Both the position numbers and the translations under genes were made by a program. Below the pieces are notes generated by a model. That model searched no databases. It saw nothing but the letters and a program-made list of their open reading frames with translations, and was not told the origin of the DNA. Shown here one piece after another: positions 36,100 to 48,082 of a stretch of DNA of 64,000 nucleotides (its first letter is position 1; each line of letters begins with the position of its first letter). This DNA is from Xenopus tropicalis (taxonomy: Eukaryota > Chordata > Amphibia > Anura > Pipidae), in NCBI RefSeq assembly GCF_000004195.4, contig NC_030683.2, forward strand, positions 72,821,764 through 72,885,763, written 5' to 3'.

Positions 36100-36545
36100 G
36101 GAGAGGATAGTTTAACAGTAATCCTAAGAATGTACAAGCATATTCTGGTCAGGGATTTAGCATTGACCCAGAAGGTGAGGAAAGAAGGTGAGGAAGGCAT
36201 CTAATGTCATTCCTGGATAACTGCCCTGGGAGACTGGATGAAGAGTGATGTTGTTGACAGTGTGTGTGGGGGGGGGGGGCACGGGGGCAGGTATATAAGA
36301 AAATACCAAAAGCTCCACGTTAGTTTATGGTGGCAAGCAACCATTAGGATTCTATGGGAGTTAGAAATTTAAAACTGGATAGTGTCACTGGTCATTAGCA
36401 GCATGGATATCATTGATGACCTTGGTTAAAGCTGTTTCTGTGGCGTGTCCTATGCAGAAACCTGATTGAAAGGGATCAAGAGGACAGTTGGCATCCACAT
36501 TTAGGAGCTATGAGAGGAAGGGCAAAGGGAAAATGTTCCTGTAAT
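36100..36545. repeat. Unnamed diverged interspersed repeat (tentative)
   Basis: Purine-rich stretch ('aggtgaggaaagaaggtgagg', a run of twelve G near 36270, 'gcagaaacctgattgaaagg') whose composition differs from its surroundings. I believe it is an old repeat, but I see no termini and cannot assign a family. Confidence 0.3.
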
Positions 36546-37411
36546 TACTGAAGAAATGTGGATCAAAGGAACTTTTTCCAAAGGGGCAGCATATGCTTAT
36601 ATAAAAAAGAACTTGTGTTGAAAATGTGTTCTTTAAAAAAAAACAAAACACAATTTTCCTATTTTTCTATCTTTTTGATTATAAACTCAAATAAATGTTT
36701 AGTTTCTACCTGTTCTTCTTCCCCCCAAACTCCCCCCTCTCCTTAGCCACAATCTGTATCAGGCTTCAGATAATGAGTAGCTCATTATAAATGTCTTATC
36801 TTATTGTTTTAATGTAATTATCTACCTAGCTTGACAGAACACAGAAGTTGGAATGCGAAACTGCTTTCAGTTTGAAAAATTTTAGCCAAAGCTGCTCCAA
36901 ACGGAAGCAACCATTATTCATTATTTTTTTATGGCACTACCATTTTGCTTACCATGTAATCTGATCTATGTGCACCACCACCAAGGTGTTCAGCATGAAA
37001 ATAGATCAGCTATATGATATACTATAACAGCTATTAGGTAAAACACATGCAATATGAACTCTTGTTCCTGAGGCTTGTTTTCTGTACTTAAGTAATTTTG
37101 ACACAAGGGCAATAATTAGCCCTTCAAGCTTGGATTTCAAAGTTGTGGCCTTCTAACTAAAGTAAATAACAATTCCTAGCATAGCTCAGCAGTTGAAGGC
37201 TATTATTGAATGTTAGGTCATAGTTTAAAACCAGCTGCCAACCAAAATTTGCCATCCATGTGTTAAAGGACAATTGAGCCCATATTATATTTTGTATTTT
37301 TTCTGTTTTTTTTTCAATCTTCTTCCTAAACAGAAAGTAAACCAAGAAGGAGGCAGATTATAGCAGGAGCTGCCATAGGCACCTGCTCTGAGTAGGACAA
37401 TATTGTCTGCC

Positions 37412-37655
37412 AGGCCCGGATTTGTGGAGAGGCCCCAAAGGCCCCCGCCTAGGGCAGAAGAAATGTAGGGGCGGATGCAACGGAATTTTTAAAGTTTTTT
37501 TCCATACTTCTCCCCACTGCTCCCTATGGGACTTTAAATGTATGCGCATGCATGCTCGCGCGCACGGGGGGGCGAGGTGGTTGTTCGCTCGTTCACGCAT
37601 GCGCATTGGGGGGTGGTTTCGATCAACGGGGGCAGCCTAGGGGCGCCCAGAAGAC
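37412..37655. repeat. GC/CpG-rich interspersed repeat in intron 1
   Basis: It begins near 'ggcccggatttgtggagagg' and carries CpG-rich purine/pyrimidine alternation ('atgcatgctcgcgcgcacgg', 'cacgcatgcgcattgg'), ending at 'ctaggggcgcccagaag'. This is the most CpG-dense patch of the intron. I read it as a transposon copy, not an island, because its first part is a familiar Xenopus repeat. Overlapping open frames on both strands are chance effects of GC content. Confidence 0.55.
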
Positions 37656-38192
37656 AAATCCCCTGTTGTCTGCTACCACTAAATCTTTTTATACATCTTT
37701 TATATGAGTCAGATTTTTTTTTTTTTTTTACAAATAAACTCTATTCTTATCAGTTCAAGGTTGTGGTATAATTATATCACTATTCATTAACCAACAGTGA
37801 GGATCAGACTGACCAATGACTGGCATGGGTAGGGTTCATATCTGACTCTGAACATCATAGGTTGTGAGGCCATGGTACTATATATAGAATGCAGATAACC
37901 AACTAACTAGTTAAAGAAATAATCCAGCATTAGGATGCACTTGTTTTGGTGTTTAGGGGGAAGCAGTAGAGCAGCACCCACTCATGTGTTAACTCAGAAA
38001 ACATATGTTGCTACACACCTTCACACATTTTACTGTACTTTATCAGACAATAAAAAGGGCTTTCTATTCATGGGGGTGCCTAACATTTGGCACCCACAGT
38101 GATTGATCTTTTTATCCTGGAGCATCTTAGTAAACTTGTGTAGGAACTGGTGTAGCATGATAAGACTTAGGGATTGCGTAATAAAAGGCACT

Positions 38193-38290
38193 AGGAGCAG
38201 TAACCCATAGCAACCAATCAGCAGGTGGAATTTACGGGTCACCCCTTTAAAATTAAACAATTTATTGGTTGCTATGGGTTACAGCTCCTG
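38193..38290. repeat. Inverted repeat with 26-bp arms
   Basis: 'aggagcagtaacccatagca' at 38193 and its complement 'tgctatgggttacagctcct' at about 38270-38289 are separated by about 45 bp. This is a common frog repeat motif ('attggttgctatgggtta'). Confidence 0.75.
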
Positions 38291-38335
38291 GGCAAAATAC
38301 AGGACTTGCTCCTTTTTCCTATATGACTTTCACTA

Positions 38336-38507
38336 AGGGGCAGGTTTATCAAAATGTAAGATTAGAGCTTATCACAGAAAAATTTACTGTCAATTTGTTT
38401 CTATGGGTAGAAGTGTATTTATCAATGGTTTAAAGTTAGAGTGAATAGGGATAAATAGAAAGTGTTTTTTTCTGTGGTGAGCTCCTGTCTCATATTTTGT
38501 TAAATAT
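38336..38507. mobile_element. MITE fragment, GGGGCAGRTTTATCAA type
   Basis: It begins AGGGGCAGGTTTATCAAAAT and contains the imperfect arms 'cttatcacagaaaaattt' and 'ttctgtggtgagct', as in the copy at 32403-32592. The right end is decayed. Confidence 0.6.
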
Positions 38508-39904
38508 TCAGACACCCAAAGCCTTTCTGTTTGAATTTACAGCAAAGTCTTTAATTTTCCACAATATGTTGCACTCTTTTGGTTCAAAATGAAATACAAA
38601 CATATATAAATATACCCTATATGCTAGGTGTGAACAAGAATACTAAAAACAGTGTATTTCCCATTATACTGAGTGAGAATCAGCTGTGGCAGGGTGTTTT
38701 ACTTGCTGCGGTTTCGGTCTAATAAACAGTCTAATAAAATAACACAACCTCAAAGCTACAGATCAGTTCACACTTATTGGGACAACTCTAATATTATAAA
38801 CCTGGAATAAACTGTTATACTAATGAATTAAATTACACATGAATATATTATTCAAAATCAGAGCAGAAACAAAGAAAAATGAATCGATCTCCTAAAAAAG
38901 GCTAAAAACAATAACAAAAAAATGCACATAGATATTTTGTACCAAGCTACAAAATATGTAAAATAAAAAAATATGTTTATAGTTTTTATTATGTAGTGCT
39001 AACAGTTTTTCAGTAATATTTAATTAAGGAACCCAATCACAATTTTATTATATTTAATGATGAAATTTTAATTATACATTCATCATATTTAATTATGAAA
39101 ATACTGTGACACATTTTTATAATTGTTTAATTACAGCCTATGGTAAAACAGCAATTTGCATTTACAAAGCACTTTTCATGCAAATAGAATCTGAAGATGA
39201 TTTTTGAGTCGAGTTCAGGTGTAGACTTGCAGGCACAGCGTGTAGGGGAATTTTGGCAGCATACTCATGCACGCAGCCCTAATGATGGGGAACAACCTAA
39301 CATTAATAATCATCATCATCATTATAGGTAACAAAGAACATGGTGAACATTTCTAGGTTAAAATATATTTAAAATACTGTTTTTAATAAGGATGGAAAAT
39401 AATTTTTTAAATCAAAAATCCCTCCCTTCTCTCAGGCAATTCACATTGATTAGAAGATCACAAAGCTTTGAGCAGCTTGTAGAAACAATTAGTATTACTT
39501 CAGAAATGTCTCTAGTTCACTCCCATCAGCAGTATTAGTATACTAGTATGTGTTTACTGTTCTACTGAATGAGAAGTGGCTGCGAGAAATATAGGGTTCT
39601 GATGTGCCATATTAAAAATGGTCATTGTGTTTTTGACCATAGAACATATTTGTGGGGTGGGGCCATATTGTAGTCCTCCACCCCACAAGTCATTGAACAT
39701 TCAAGTTAGAAGAGCAACAAAAATGTGTTGTTCACCATCCAAATACTAATGTTCAGGAACATGAGACAAAATCTGTGGAAAAAAAATCAGTTATTTCTGG
39801 TATATTATATAAAAATGCTTAAACTGGAAAAAATTTTTGGAAAATAATTTACCCTTTCAATATACTTTACTAAGCATATTAAATAAAATAATTATACTAT
39901 ATAC
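38508..39904 (+). other. barx2: AT-rich intron 1 sequence
   Basis: No exon or bounded repeat seen. A small inverted repeat is near 39654-39690 ('ggggtggggccatattgtag' / 'ccaccccac'). Confidence 0.45.
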
Positions 39905-39907
39905 TAA

Positions 39908-40408
39908 GGGGCTGATTTACTTACCCACGAACGGGTCGAATGGAGTCCGATTGCGTTTTTTTCGTAATGATCGGTACTTTGCGATTTTTTCGTATGTTTT
40001 GCGATTTTTTCGGATTCTTTACGAATTTTTTGGATCCAATACGATTTTTGCGTAAAAACGCGAGTTTTCATATCCATTACGAAAGTTGCGTAAAAAGTTG
40101 CGCATTTTGCGTAGTGTTAAAACTTACGCGAAAAGTTGCGCATTTTTCGTAGCGTTAAAACTTAACGCTACGAAAAATGCGCAACTTTTCGCGTAAGTTT
40201 TAACGCTACGAAAAATGCGCAACTTTTTACGCAACTTTCGTAATGGATACGAAAAACTCGCGTTTTTACGCAAAAATCGTATTGGTAACGAAAAATTCGT
40301 ACAGAATCCGAAAAAATCGCAAAACATACGAAAAAGTCGCAAAATGTTCGTTTTCAAGTCGGAACTTTTCCAATTCGGGTCGGATTCGTGTGTTAGTAAA
40401 TCAGCCCC
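39908..40408. mobile_element. Fully palindromic 501-bp MITE with TAA target duplication
   Basis: It begins GGGGCTGATTTACT and ends AGTAAATCAGCCCC, flanked by TAA at 39905-39907 and 40409-40411. The arms meet at 40159-40161 (AAC) between 'cgtagcgttaa' and 'ttaacgctacg', and pairing extends almost to the ends. The sequence is built from short recurring words: TTTTTCGTA, GCGATTTTTTCG, GTTGCGCATTTT. The internal open frames (61-99 codons) are repeat-derived and not genes. Confidence 0.92.
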
Positions 40409-41394
40409 TAAGTGAAGCATCAAATACTCTTTTGTAGGAAAATTTGATTTGCTTCACAACAACACAATACATAGCAAACTGGGCTCTCTTGGGTATAGCT
40501 GGCTGTATGGCCCTTCAGCAAAAGCAGAAATGATACACTAGCAGTGACATCCAACCACCTAATCTCCAAGTATGTTCCAAAACAGCCTCTGACAGCACGT
40601 AGCATGTAGGGAGACAGATTGCTGAGATGGGATAGGGAAGAGTAACTTTAAGAAATGGTATTTAATTTTGAATTGATATTAAAAGATATACACTTTCATA
40701 TTCTTCTTTTATACAAGTGCTAGAAAATATAATTGTATTCTCTCAGGCAATAAAGATAATAATCTTGCTTTGGTTTTACTAGTGGGTGGCATCTGGTATT
40801 ATAAAGTCAGTTTTTATTTTTACTTTAAGCCAGCAGTCAATATTTTCTTCTTGATTTCAAAACAAAAGAAAATTAACATGACATAATGAGGTAGTAGTAA
40901 TTTGTTACACAGAGGAAGTTACTTATTTGCAAATGAGAAATCAGTTCATTAATTACACTGGTGTTTAAACAAGACTTAAGGATATGTTTGGATAGTAATA
41001 AAATAAACAAGTCATATTGTTTTAATTTTTTTAGAGATCATATTGTGCTTTAAAATATATTAATAACTGCATATTGTTTATGTTTGTATGAGCAATCATA
41101 ATGATGAAGCATGGAACTGAATATGGTACTGATCACAAGGCATACATGGCATACTTTAACCCAGAGTGCTTTAGTACAGTGAGTTTGTTTTTTAAGTAAA
41201 GGCAGGTGGAGCAGTTTTTAAAAAAACAAGAATAGGGCTATATGATGGGGCTATATCATTTCTACCCCATCAGTACGGCCACTTGGTTACATGTGCCATC
41301 TACAAGTGTTCTGATACTAAGCATTGTCAATTACTGTAATGGCCTGTAAATTGTGGACATTGTTACAGGTATATCACAGATATTTTAATAGTAC

Positions 41395-41560
41395 ATGTAT
41401 GGGATTTATTATCTAGAATGCTTGGGACCTGGGGTTTTCTGGATACTGTATATTTCTGTAATTTGGATCTCCAAACTTTTCAAGTCTGCTAAAATAAAAT
41501 GTAAGCATCAAATACACCAAAAAGGATTCTTTTGCCAACAATATGGTGGCAAAACAAGTG
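41395..41560. mobile_element. Decayed CAGGTAT-type MITE fragment
   Basis: 'gtatgggatttattatctag', 'aatgcttgggacctggggtt' and 'aatttggatctcca' follow the order of the complete element at 23088, one arm only. Confidence 0.6.
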
Positions 41561-41675
41561 AGCTACTCATTTGATAAAGCACAGAATCTCATGGGTGATT
41601 TATAACTGTGGCTGCTGATTTTGTTTGGCACCTACTATAATCTGGTTCCATTGCATTGCCAGAGCACATACAATT

Positions 41676-42040
41676 ATAGGTATGGGATGCCTTATCTGGA
41701 AACCCGTTATCCAAAAAGCTCAGAATTAAGTCTAATTAAGTTTAAATGGTTTAAACCAGACTTAGGGGCATATTTATTATGCTGTGTAAAAAACGGCGAG
41801 AAAATTCGCCACACATTGCCAGGCTTTGCGTGTAAAAATGGCGTAAAAACGGCGTAAAATACTCGTTTTTTCTTCCACCGGAACGTATGGAAAATAACAG
41901 CGTAATATCCGGCGTTCAGATGGCGATCTTTTTCATTTATTTTACACAGCTTTTTACTCTGTTTTTTCGGCGAATTAGTTTTACACAGCATAATAAATAC
42001 GCCCTCAAGTAATGGGCATTCAAATTACAGAAAGATGCTG
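41676..42040. mobile_element. CAGGTAT-type MITE interrupted by a palindromic element
   Basis: The left part (41676-41759, 'ggtatgggatgccttatctg', 'aaacccgttatcc') and right part (42006-42040, 'attcaaattacagaaagatg') of a decayed CAGGTAT-family copy flank a 241-bp inverted-repeat element. This gives their relative ages: the CAGGTAT copy is the older. Confidence 0.65.
41765..42005. mobile_element. Nested palindromic MITE, GGGGCATATTTATTATGC family
   Basis: Left terminus GGGGCATATTTATTATGC (then TGTGTAAAA) and right terminus with the complement 'ttttacacagcataataaat' followed by ACGCCCT. The arms contain 'aaaaacggcgtaaaa' and 'cgccgaaaaaac'-like words. The flanks TTA (left) and TCA/CAA (right) give only weak support for a 3-bp target duplication. 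Confidence 0.75.
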
Positions 42041-44305
42041 GATGCCGGGATATAAGTGATGGAATTACTCTAGTGGTCCAGTGATTGCATTAAGAAGCTG
42101 GGGACATGAATGGTTTTGTAGTGCTGCACCCAGCCCATGGTACTGTGTCAGTGAAACCATATTTATAAATATGGTGAATCAGGTCATATGAAAACAGAAG
42201 TTGGTTTAAAAAAGCACTCTATATATATTTCTTATACTACATTATGAGGTTTTATTTATAGAATTGTGTTTATACAAAAATAATTTGATACATATATGGT
42301 GCAATGAAAATAATTATAAAAGATTAATCTAACAGTACAAATGCAGAAACAACACCTCTCTAATGTGACCTTGCCTTTTTTTTAAGTAATTTAATGTTGC
42401 TGTTAGCAGATTGCTGTCATTTCCTCTCTGTGGAATGTCGTAGGCTGAGTAGTCGGTTATTTAAAGCTTCTTAAATACAAAATTATAAGTAATCAAAAGG
42501 GAATATGTTAGCTAAGGTTATTTCTTTAAAACTTTTTTATTTAATCATTCAGCATATGTACATTTGCATTTGTTTGGGATGGGTAGGAATAGCAAGCTCC
42601 CTATTCAGTATCTTTTCAACAAATCCACTGAAAGCCTCTCAACTTAAATCATTGCATCTAACTTTATTCAGAGATGTACAGCACAACATGTTCTGGATCA
42701 CAAAAAAGCAGAAACTTTGTGCTACACATTTATGAAGTTGTTAAAAATATACTTAATTGGGAGCTTGCTGCTCCTACCCACTGAATGATTTGCCTTGAAA
42801 ACACAATGATATTGGTAACAATAATTACAAGGGACTTGCTGGGGTTGTTTTATTTCAGGCTTGTTATAGTGGACACTTGGAAAGATGGAAAGATTTTTGA
42901 GTGTTGGGGTTTCATTTGATATTTCATGCAGTTGCTGTTTGGGTATGAACAGGATGCAGCACTCCAAATGGTTTAAAGAATCCTCACTGTTTTCTGGCAA
43001 GCTAGCTGCATGTGATAAGAAAAGATGGCAAACGGTTGGTAAACAAACCTTATTCACTGACCTACAATTACTAAGGAGATGGTTTTTATAGCACATCTGG
43101 TAACCTTAGCTCACCTTTAAAGTAGCCTGCTGCCATAGTGCAAATACCTGCTCAACACAGGAGAGAAAATGGATCCCTAGCAATTGAATCCAGAGTATAT
43201 TATGTCTGAAAATAAAGTATTCAAAGCAATTTGATCCCTACTTATTTTAATAACACTGAAAAAATGCTTACACAATAGCTCCTGACAATTCACTAAACCA
43301 ATCATTCATAATCTGTCATCGATTTTTCTACCATCTTCCTAACCAGGACAGGTTGTATTTGCCCAGAGGGAGAACACAGTGTATACTTTATAAATAGATC
43401 TGCAAATGCTTCAAACCTTGGTAAAGAAGCCATAATGTTCCCACAATTTGCCACCCAATTTCTTGTTGTTCAACCCTGGAGCTTTGATGCACAGAGAGCC
43501 AAGAGGAAAACTACTATGTTACATATTATGGTTCAAGCCTTTGATTAATTAATGTAGCTGTTAATATATCAAAGGTGCCTTGCTGACACTGTTATTAGTG
43601 GCTTTTTAATTATAACTGTGGAAGCTATGTGCTGCTGATGATGCAAGGAAAGTGATTCGTCCAATTTCTGCTAGTGAATTCATTATATATTCATATTAAA
43701 TGGACAGTAACAGTAAAAAAGAGATGCTGAACTTTACTTTTATTATCAAAGGCTCCTGACAGGAAAGAGAGATGGTTCTTGTATATTTTTTTTAAATATC
43801 TGTTTTTATATAGCTTTTAAGGAAAACATGATCTTTTATACTTGAACTGGTGTAAATATATAAAGTGCACTTTATGGGTTTGAAGAAAACCAGAAAGGGA
43901 CAAGGTATTAGCCCTATACTATTTAACAATATAAATTCAGTAAGATACAGTAAGGTATAATAAAAAAGGAAACATGGAATAATGAACAGACTCAAGAGTT
44001 TCACCTTGTTTCTTTGTTTTTCTTCATGATTCAAATCTATTTGTATATTTTACAGTAGAATAAGTTAAGGTGACATATCATGTTATTTATTTCTATATAT
44101 AAATGTTATTTATATTTATATCTAGAACTTTTTTAGTTCAAGCCACTCGCACGAGTGGTGAAACATTTTTTCAGGAAAGTCCAGTTGTTTTAGACTTAAT
44201 TCTACTAGATATTGTATAACATGACCTGGATGAATGAGAATCTTTATAGACATGTTATTTATAACTCTATGTCTGATGCATTTCTCTTTCTTATTTTATT
44301 GTTAG
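42041..44305 (+). other. barx2: 3' end of intron 1
   Basis: AT-rich, no exon before the acceptor at 44304-44305. Open frames of 60-124 codons (for example at 42722-43096 on the minus strand) have no recognisable motif. Confidence 0.5.
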
Positions 44306-44612
44306 GGTCGTCTTCACTCAGACCGTACCCTCTTCTATCAGTGATTACACGTCAGCCCAATGTTGTAACACACATGGTCCCCACATCCCCATCCTCCCAT
44401 CATCCAGTGCTGTCCCCTACTCATCTTTCACCAGGATGCACTCGGTCAGAGACTCCAGCCAGTGAGGTCCACCAAAGTAGTGAGTCAGAACATGAGCAAA
44501 CCACCCCAAGAATGAAAAAGCCACGGCGTAGCAGAACCATTTTCACTGAGCTCCAGCTTATGGGACTAGAGAAAAAATTCCAGAAGCAAAAATATTTATC
44601 TACACCAGACCG
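44306..44612 (+). CDS. barx2: Barx2 exon 2 (residues 63-165, linker and homeodomain N-terminus)
   Basis: 307 nt, acceptor 'attgttag|GG' and donor CG|GTAAGA. The two leading bases complete Gly63. Residues 64-80 contain [11 protein letters not shown], the conserved BARX segment after exon 1. Residues 90-128 are a Ser/Pro/Glu-rich linker. From Pro135 the homeodomain starts ([20 protein letters not shown]), with helix 1 and the helix 2 start. The last two bases are the start of Arg165 (phase 2). The minus-strand frame overlapping it (44421-44621) is a shadow. Confidence 0.97.
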
Positions 44613-46487
44613 GTAAGACACGTTAAAATAGAGAGTGTAATTAGAAATGGTAACAAACTGTTAAAATATGATACCTTAATATCCCCCCAAAATATCCCCA
44701 ATTCTCCCTTGTTAATGTTTCAGCTTTATTTGTATGCAATTTTACTTACTGCAAGACAGCAAGTTAGGCGTTCTTACTCAAATGGTATGCACAATTAATT
44801 ATCCCACACAGAAGATGGTAGAGAACTCATCACCTATTTTTCTTCATTTTCCTATGTTTTTGGTTTCTAACATTCCAGTCCACAGAGGTCTGAACAAATT
44901 GCTATAAACTTTCAAAATTCCATTTTAATACATATTCAAATAATGCAAACTTGTTGTCTTTTACAAAATAATATTTGCTTTACTGAGTTTTACATATAAT
45001 TTTCCGGCAGAGATATAAACATTCAGATGTAATACAAGCATTCCGAATTCTCATGTCCAACACGCTAAAATAAGGTGGTCCGGCAAGTTCACAATATGAA
45101 CAGATCTTTGCTTGATTTGACCACCCAGGTGGTGGGTCAGATCAGGCTGATCCAGATGTTTGCCCCCTGGGCCAGCAACCCACATTGCTTGTGCAGGCCC
45201 AACATGACAGGACTGCATCTGCAGCTCAATGTGGTAAAGCATTCAGATTTTCTAAGAAATCTAATTTATATCTGTATGATTTGGCTTGGAAGACCATTGT
45301 TAAAGACCAACCACCAGGCAATATTGACCTGTGCATAGTCAGCTTTAGGTGTCCTGAAAGCTTGTAATGCATTTATTGCAGGCAATCATATGCTGTCACT
45401 TGTTTCTGCCTTTAAAACAAAGTATCTTCTTTAAAGATTTTTTTTTTCGTGCGATTCTAGTTACAACAAACTAGAATGTTTTATTCTGGTTCCCATATTA
45501 GAGCTGGTTCTTCTGATTATAACATTATCAGTTTCAGTTTTGTTTCCATTTAAGAGCATGACTAAGCTCCATTTAAAATGCATTTTTTTCAGTCTACCAA
45601 AATGTTCTGTATATGCCAATTGAGTCCAGCTGTTTAAGGGTCATATTTTTCCCAGCTGCACAGTGATGTCAACTGAATGTAGGTACATCCCCAACATTGC
45701 ACTAGGATCTGATCTGACAAATGTTTTTCATATCAAAGGTCATTGACTCCTCTTCTTGTACACTTGCCCAAGATCAAAGGCATTACTACTGGCAGAGATT
45801 ACAGCTTCTCCGTGCTTGTCCTTTTATTGCAGTGAGATTCTGAGCTACAGTTATTAGGCAGAGAGATGCAAGTCCATGGTTACAGTAAACTACAAAATCA
45901 GCTGCCCTGTCTGTATATAAATTCTCTGAGGCAAATCGCTAAAGCAGTGTACAATACATCACACTAGAACAGAGTAAATGCTGTTGTGAAATCAATGGCA
46001 TATTTATTAACTTCCATACTTGTCCTTAAGAGTGAGTTAATGCAATGCATTATGATCACAGAAATAATGCATTACAAAGAGCTACCTGACATGTTTATTC
46101 AACAATAATATGCAACAATAACATTTGAATAACTTTTCTCAAACTAAAACCTCTTTTATGCCAAATTTTTACACTCAGCTACATCTTAACATAACATCAT
46201 TACACAGCTTTATAAATATGGGTGATTTTAAACAGTGTGTAATTGCGTTAAGGTAAATATGTACATTGCATTTTACAGGTTTAGTAATCAGTAATTAGTT
46301 TTCATCTGTCAACAGGTTAACAGACTTAACAGACAAATGACTTTCCAATACTTATTAGTTGAAATGTTCACTGAATTTAAAGTTATTTGTAAATTAAGTT
46401 TTTGTATTAAAAATAGTATCTTCCTGGCTGTTTAAATTCTATGCTCTACCTGTTGTTTCTCTTGAAGTAGAATGGCAGACGTCAGCT

Positions 46488-46600
46488 AGGGTTGCCACCT
46501 GGCCGGTAAAAATGATGCTTGATGTCAATGTTATTAAGAGGGAAAAACATAAAAATATAGGAAGACCAGTATTTTTTTTCAAGAAAAGTAGCAACCCTAA
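46488..46600. mobile_element. Short hAT-like MITE, AGGGTTGCCACC termini
   Basis: AGGGTTGCCACCTGGCC at the left and 'agtagcaaccctaa' at the right. It is flanked by CGTCAGCT (46480-46487) and AGTCAGCT (46601-46608), a 7/8 match consistent with the 8-bp target duplication of hAT elements. A related fragment is at 59860-59909. Confidence 0.75.
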
Positions 46601-46718
46601 AGTCAGCTGAAAAATCTGGAAAAAAGAGTGATTTCTGTTACTCACTAGGAGTGAGTGGACAGAACAAAATGGGATTTAGGAACACTGATTTTATTTGCAA
46701 TTACATTTAAAAATAACT

Positions 46719-47264
46719 TTAAAGGAAAACTGTCATAGGAAAACATGTTGTGTTTTTTAGAAAAGCATCAGTTAATAGAGCATCTCTAGCAGTATCCTGC
46801 ATTGAAATCTGTTTTTTAAAAGCACAAACAGATTTGTTTTTATATTTAATTTTGAAATTTCACATGGGGCTAGCCATATTCTTCATTTCCCAGGGTGCCA
46901 CAGCCATGTGACCTGTGCTCTGATAAACTTCATTCACACTTTACTGCTGCGCTGCAAGTTGGAGTGGTATCACCCCCTCCCAACCCCTCCTCCCCCCATC
47001 CCCCCTGCAGCTGAACAGCAGAACAATGGGAAGGGAGCAAGATAGCAGCTCACTGATACCTGGTATAGATATCAAAATAGGAGAATCAATAGGTCACCTG
47101 AAAGCAGTTCTAATGGTTAGTACTGGCACCAATATTACAGCTAAAAAAATACATTTGTTGGTTCAAGAACAAAATGTAAATGGTAGAGTGAATTATTTAC
47201 TATTTAAACAGTGCAATTTAGAAATAAAAAGTACACCATAAAAATCATGACAGAATCCCTTTAG
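46719..47264. mobile_element. T2/Kolobok-like MITE in intron 2
   Basis: TTAAAGGAAAACTGTCAT at the left and ATGACAGAATCCCTTTA at the right, 546 bp. The interior contains a C-rich tract ('accccctcccaacccctcct'). It matches the TTAAAGGRR terminus of T2 elements. The 71-codon frame inside is not a gene. Confidence 0.85.
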
Positions 47265-47537
47265 ATCCTTTAAAATTGCTTAGAGCTATATTGTCTTTGT
47301 TTAGAAAATGTTTGATTATCTGGAATTTTAACAATAATTTCAAATCTTATTTTGTATTTAAATATAGGGTTTTGCAAGACTCATCATAACCCATAAACTG
47401 TGTATGGGCCACATGGCTATTGACCCATTCAGCTTAAATATTAAATCATGTATACATAAGTTATTGCCAGATTAACATTTAACATTAACATTTATCATCT
47501 TTGCACTGATTTCAGCTATGCTCAATTTATTTTCTAG

Positions 47538-47622
47538 ATTGGACTTGGCTCAGTCACTAGGCCTCACACAGCTTCAGGTCAAGACATGGTATCAAAATCG
47601 TCGGATGAAATGGAAAAAAATT
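47538..47622 (+). CDS. barx2: Barx2 exon 3 (residues 165-193, homeodomain helices 2-3)
   Basis: 85 nt. Its first base completes Arg165, then [20 protein letters not shown] and RRMKWKKI follow. The recognition helix has Trp48, Tyr49, Gln50, Asn51 and Arg53 (homeodomain numbering), the Bar-class WYQNRR form that contacts TAAT cores. The residue before the junction is Ile193, where mammalian BARX2 has Met as I recall. The donor is ATT|GTAAGT, phase 0. Confidence 0.97.
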
Positions 47623-47794
47623 GTAAGTTTGTTGAAAGTTATGCAGAGAACAACCACAGACAATGATGTTGAGCATATCCCTGTGCTTTTTAACATAATA
47701 AAAGCATCTCAGAAAACATCTCTGTATTTGGCAAAAGTAGCAAATAGGTACATCTCTTTCATAAGTATTTTACTATAGTCATTTTCTATCCCAG
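47623..47794 (+). other. barx2: Intron 3 of barx2
   Basis: Only 172 bp, GTAAGT donor and 'tctatcccag' acceptor. Reading through it would keep the frame open for about 50 codons and end at a TAG at 47776-47778, removing the basic region. Confidence 0.92.
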
Positions 47795-48082
47795 GTTCTT
47801 AAGGGTGGACAGGAGGCACCTACAAAGCCAAAAGGAAGACCCAAGAAAAATTCCATCCCAACTTCTGAAGAAATAGAGGCAGAAGAAAAGCTGAACAAGC
47901 TGGCACAGGAAACAGAGACTGAAGTAAATGAAGAAGAGGAAGGACAAGGAAAAGTCACAGAGAAAGATGAAATTGTTCACAATCTTGAAGCAAATGTGGA
48001 AGTTGAATTAAAGAATTCACAGGCCTCTTGCCCAGGATTGCAGTTACAGTTAGATGTCTCACTAAGTGATAGTGTTTCATAA
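47795..48082 (+). CDS. barx2: Barx2 exon 4 (residues 194-288 and stop)
   Basis: It begins VLKGGQEAPTKPKGRPKKNS, the conserved basic region C-terminal to the BARX homeodomain, then IPTSEEIEAEEK and a Glu-rich tail, ending at TAA 48080-48082. The total of 288 residues compares with about 280 in mammals. The basic region is known in BARX proteins as an activity-modulating segment. The far C-terminus diverges, which is usual for the family. Confidence 0.96.
   Translation, partial: VLKGGQEAPTKPKGRPKKNSIPTSEEIEAEEKLNKLAQETETEVNEEEEGQGKVTEKDEIVHNLEANVEVELKNSQASCPGLQLQLDVSLSDSVS

Larger units (their letters stand above)
22067..44305 (+). other. barx2: Intron 1 from exon 1B to exon 2
   Basis: About 22.2 kb, GT at 22067-22068 and AG at 44304-44305 after a pyrimidine-rich tract ('tttctctttcttattttatt'). 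Its first 9.9 kb belong to unit B and the rest is single copy with several MITEs, listed separately. No additional coding exon was recognised. Confidence 0.8.
44613..47537 (+). other. barx2: Intron 2 of barx2
   Basis: 2,925 bp, GT...AG, with an acceptor tract 'tttattttctag'. It holds two MITEs (46488-46600 and 46719-47264). The stretch at about 45070-45350 ('gaccacccaggtggtgggtc') may be an old interspersed repeat, but no termini were found. Confidence 0.9.

Noticed and set aside
37412..37655. CpG island or hidden promoter in intron 1
   Set aside because: Its first part is a repeated Xenopus sequence, and the CpG density is confined to the repeat.
39940..40437. Several 60-99-codon open frames on both strands
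   Set aside because: All lie in a palindromic MITE and mirror each other through the inverted repeat.
44421..44621. 66-codon minus-strand frame
   Set aside because: Shadow of barx2 exon 2.
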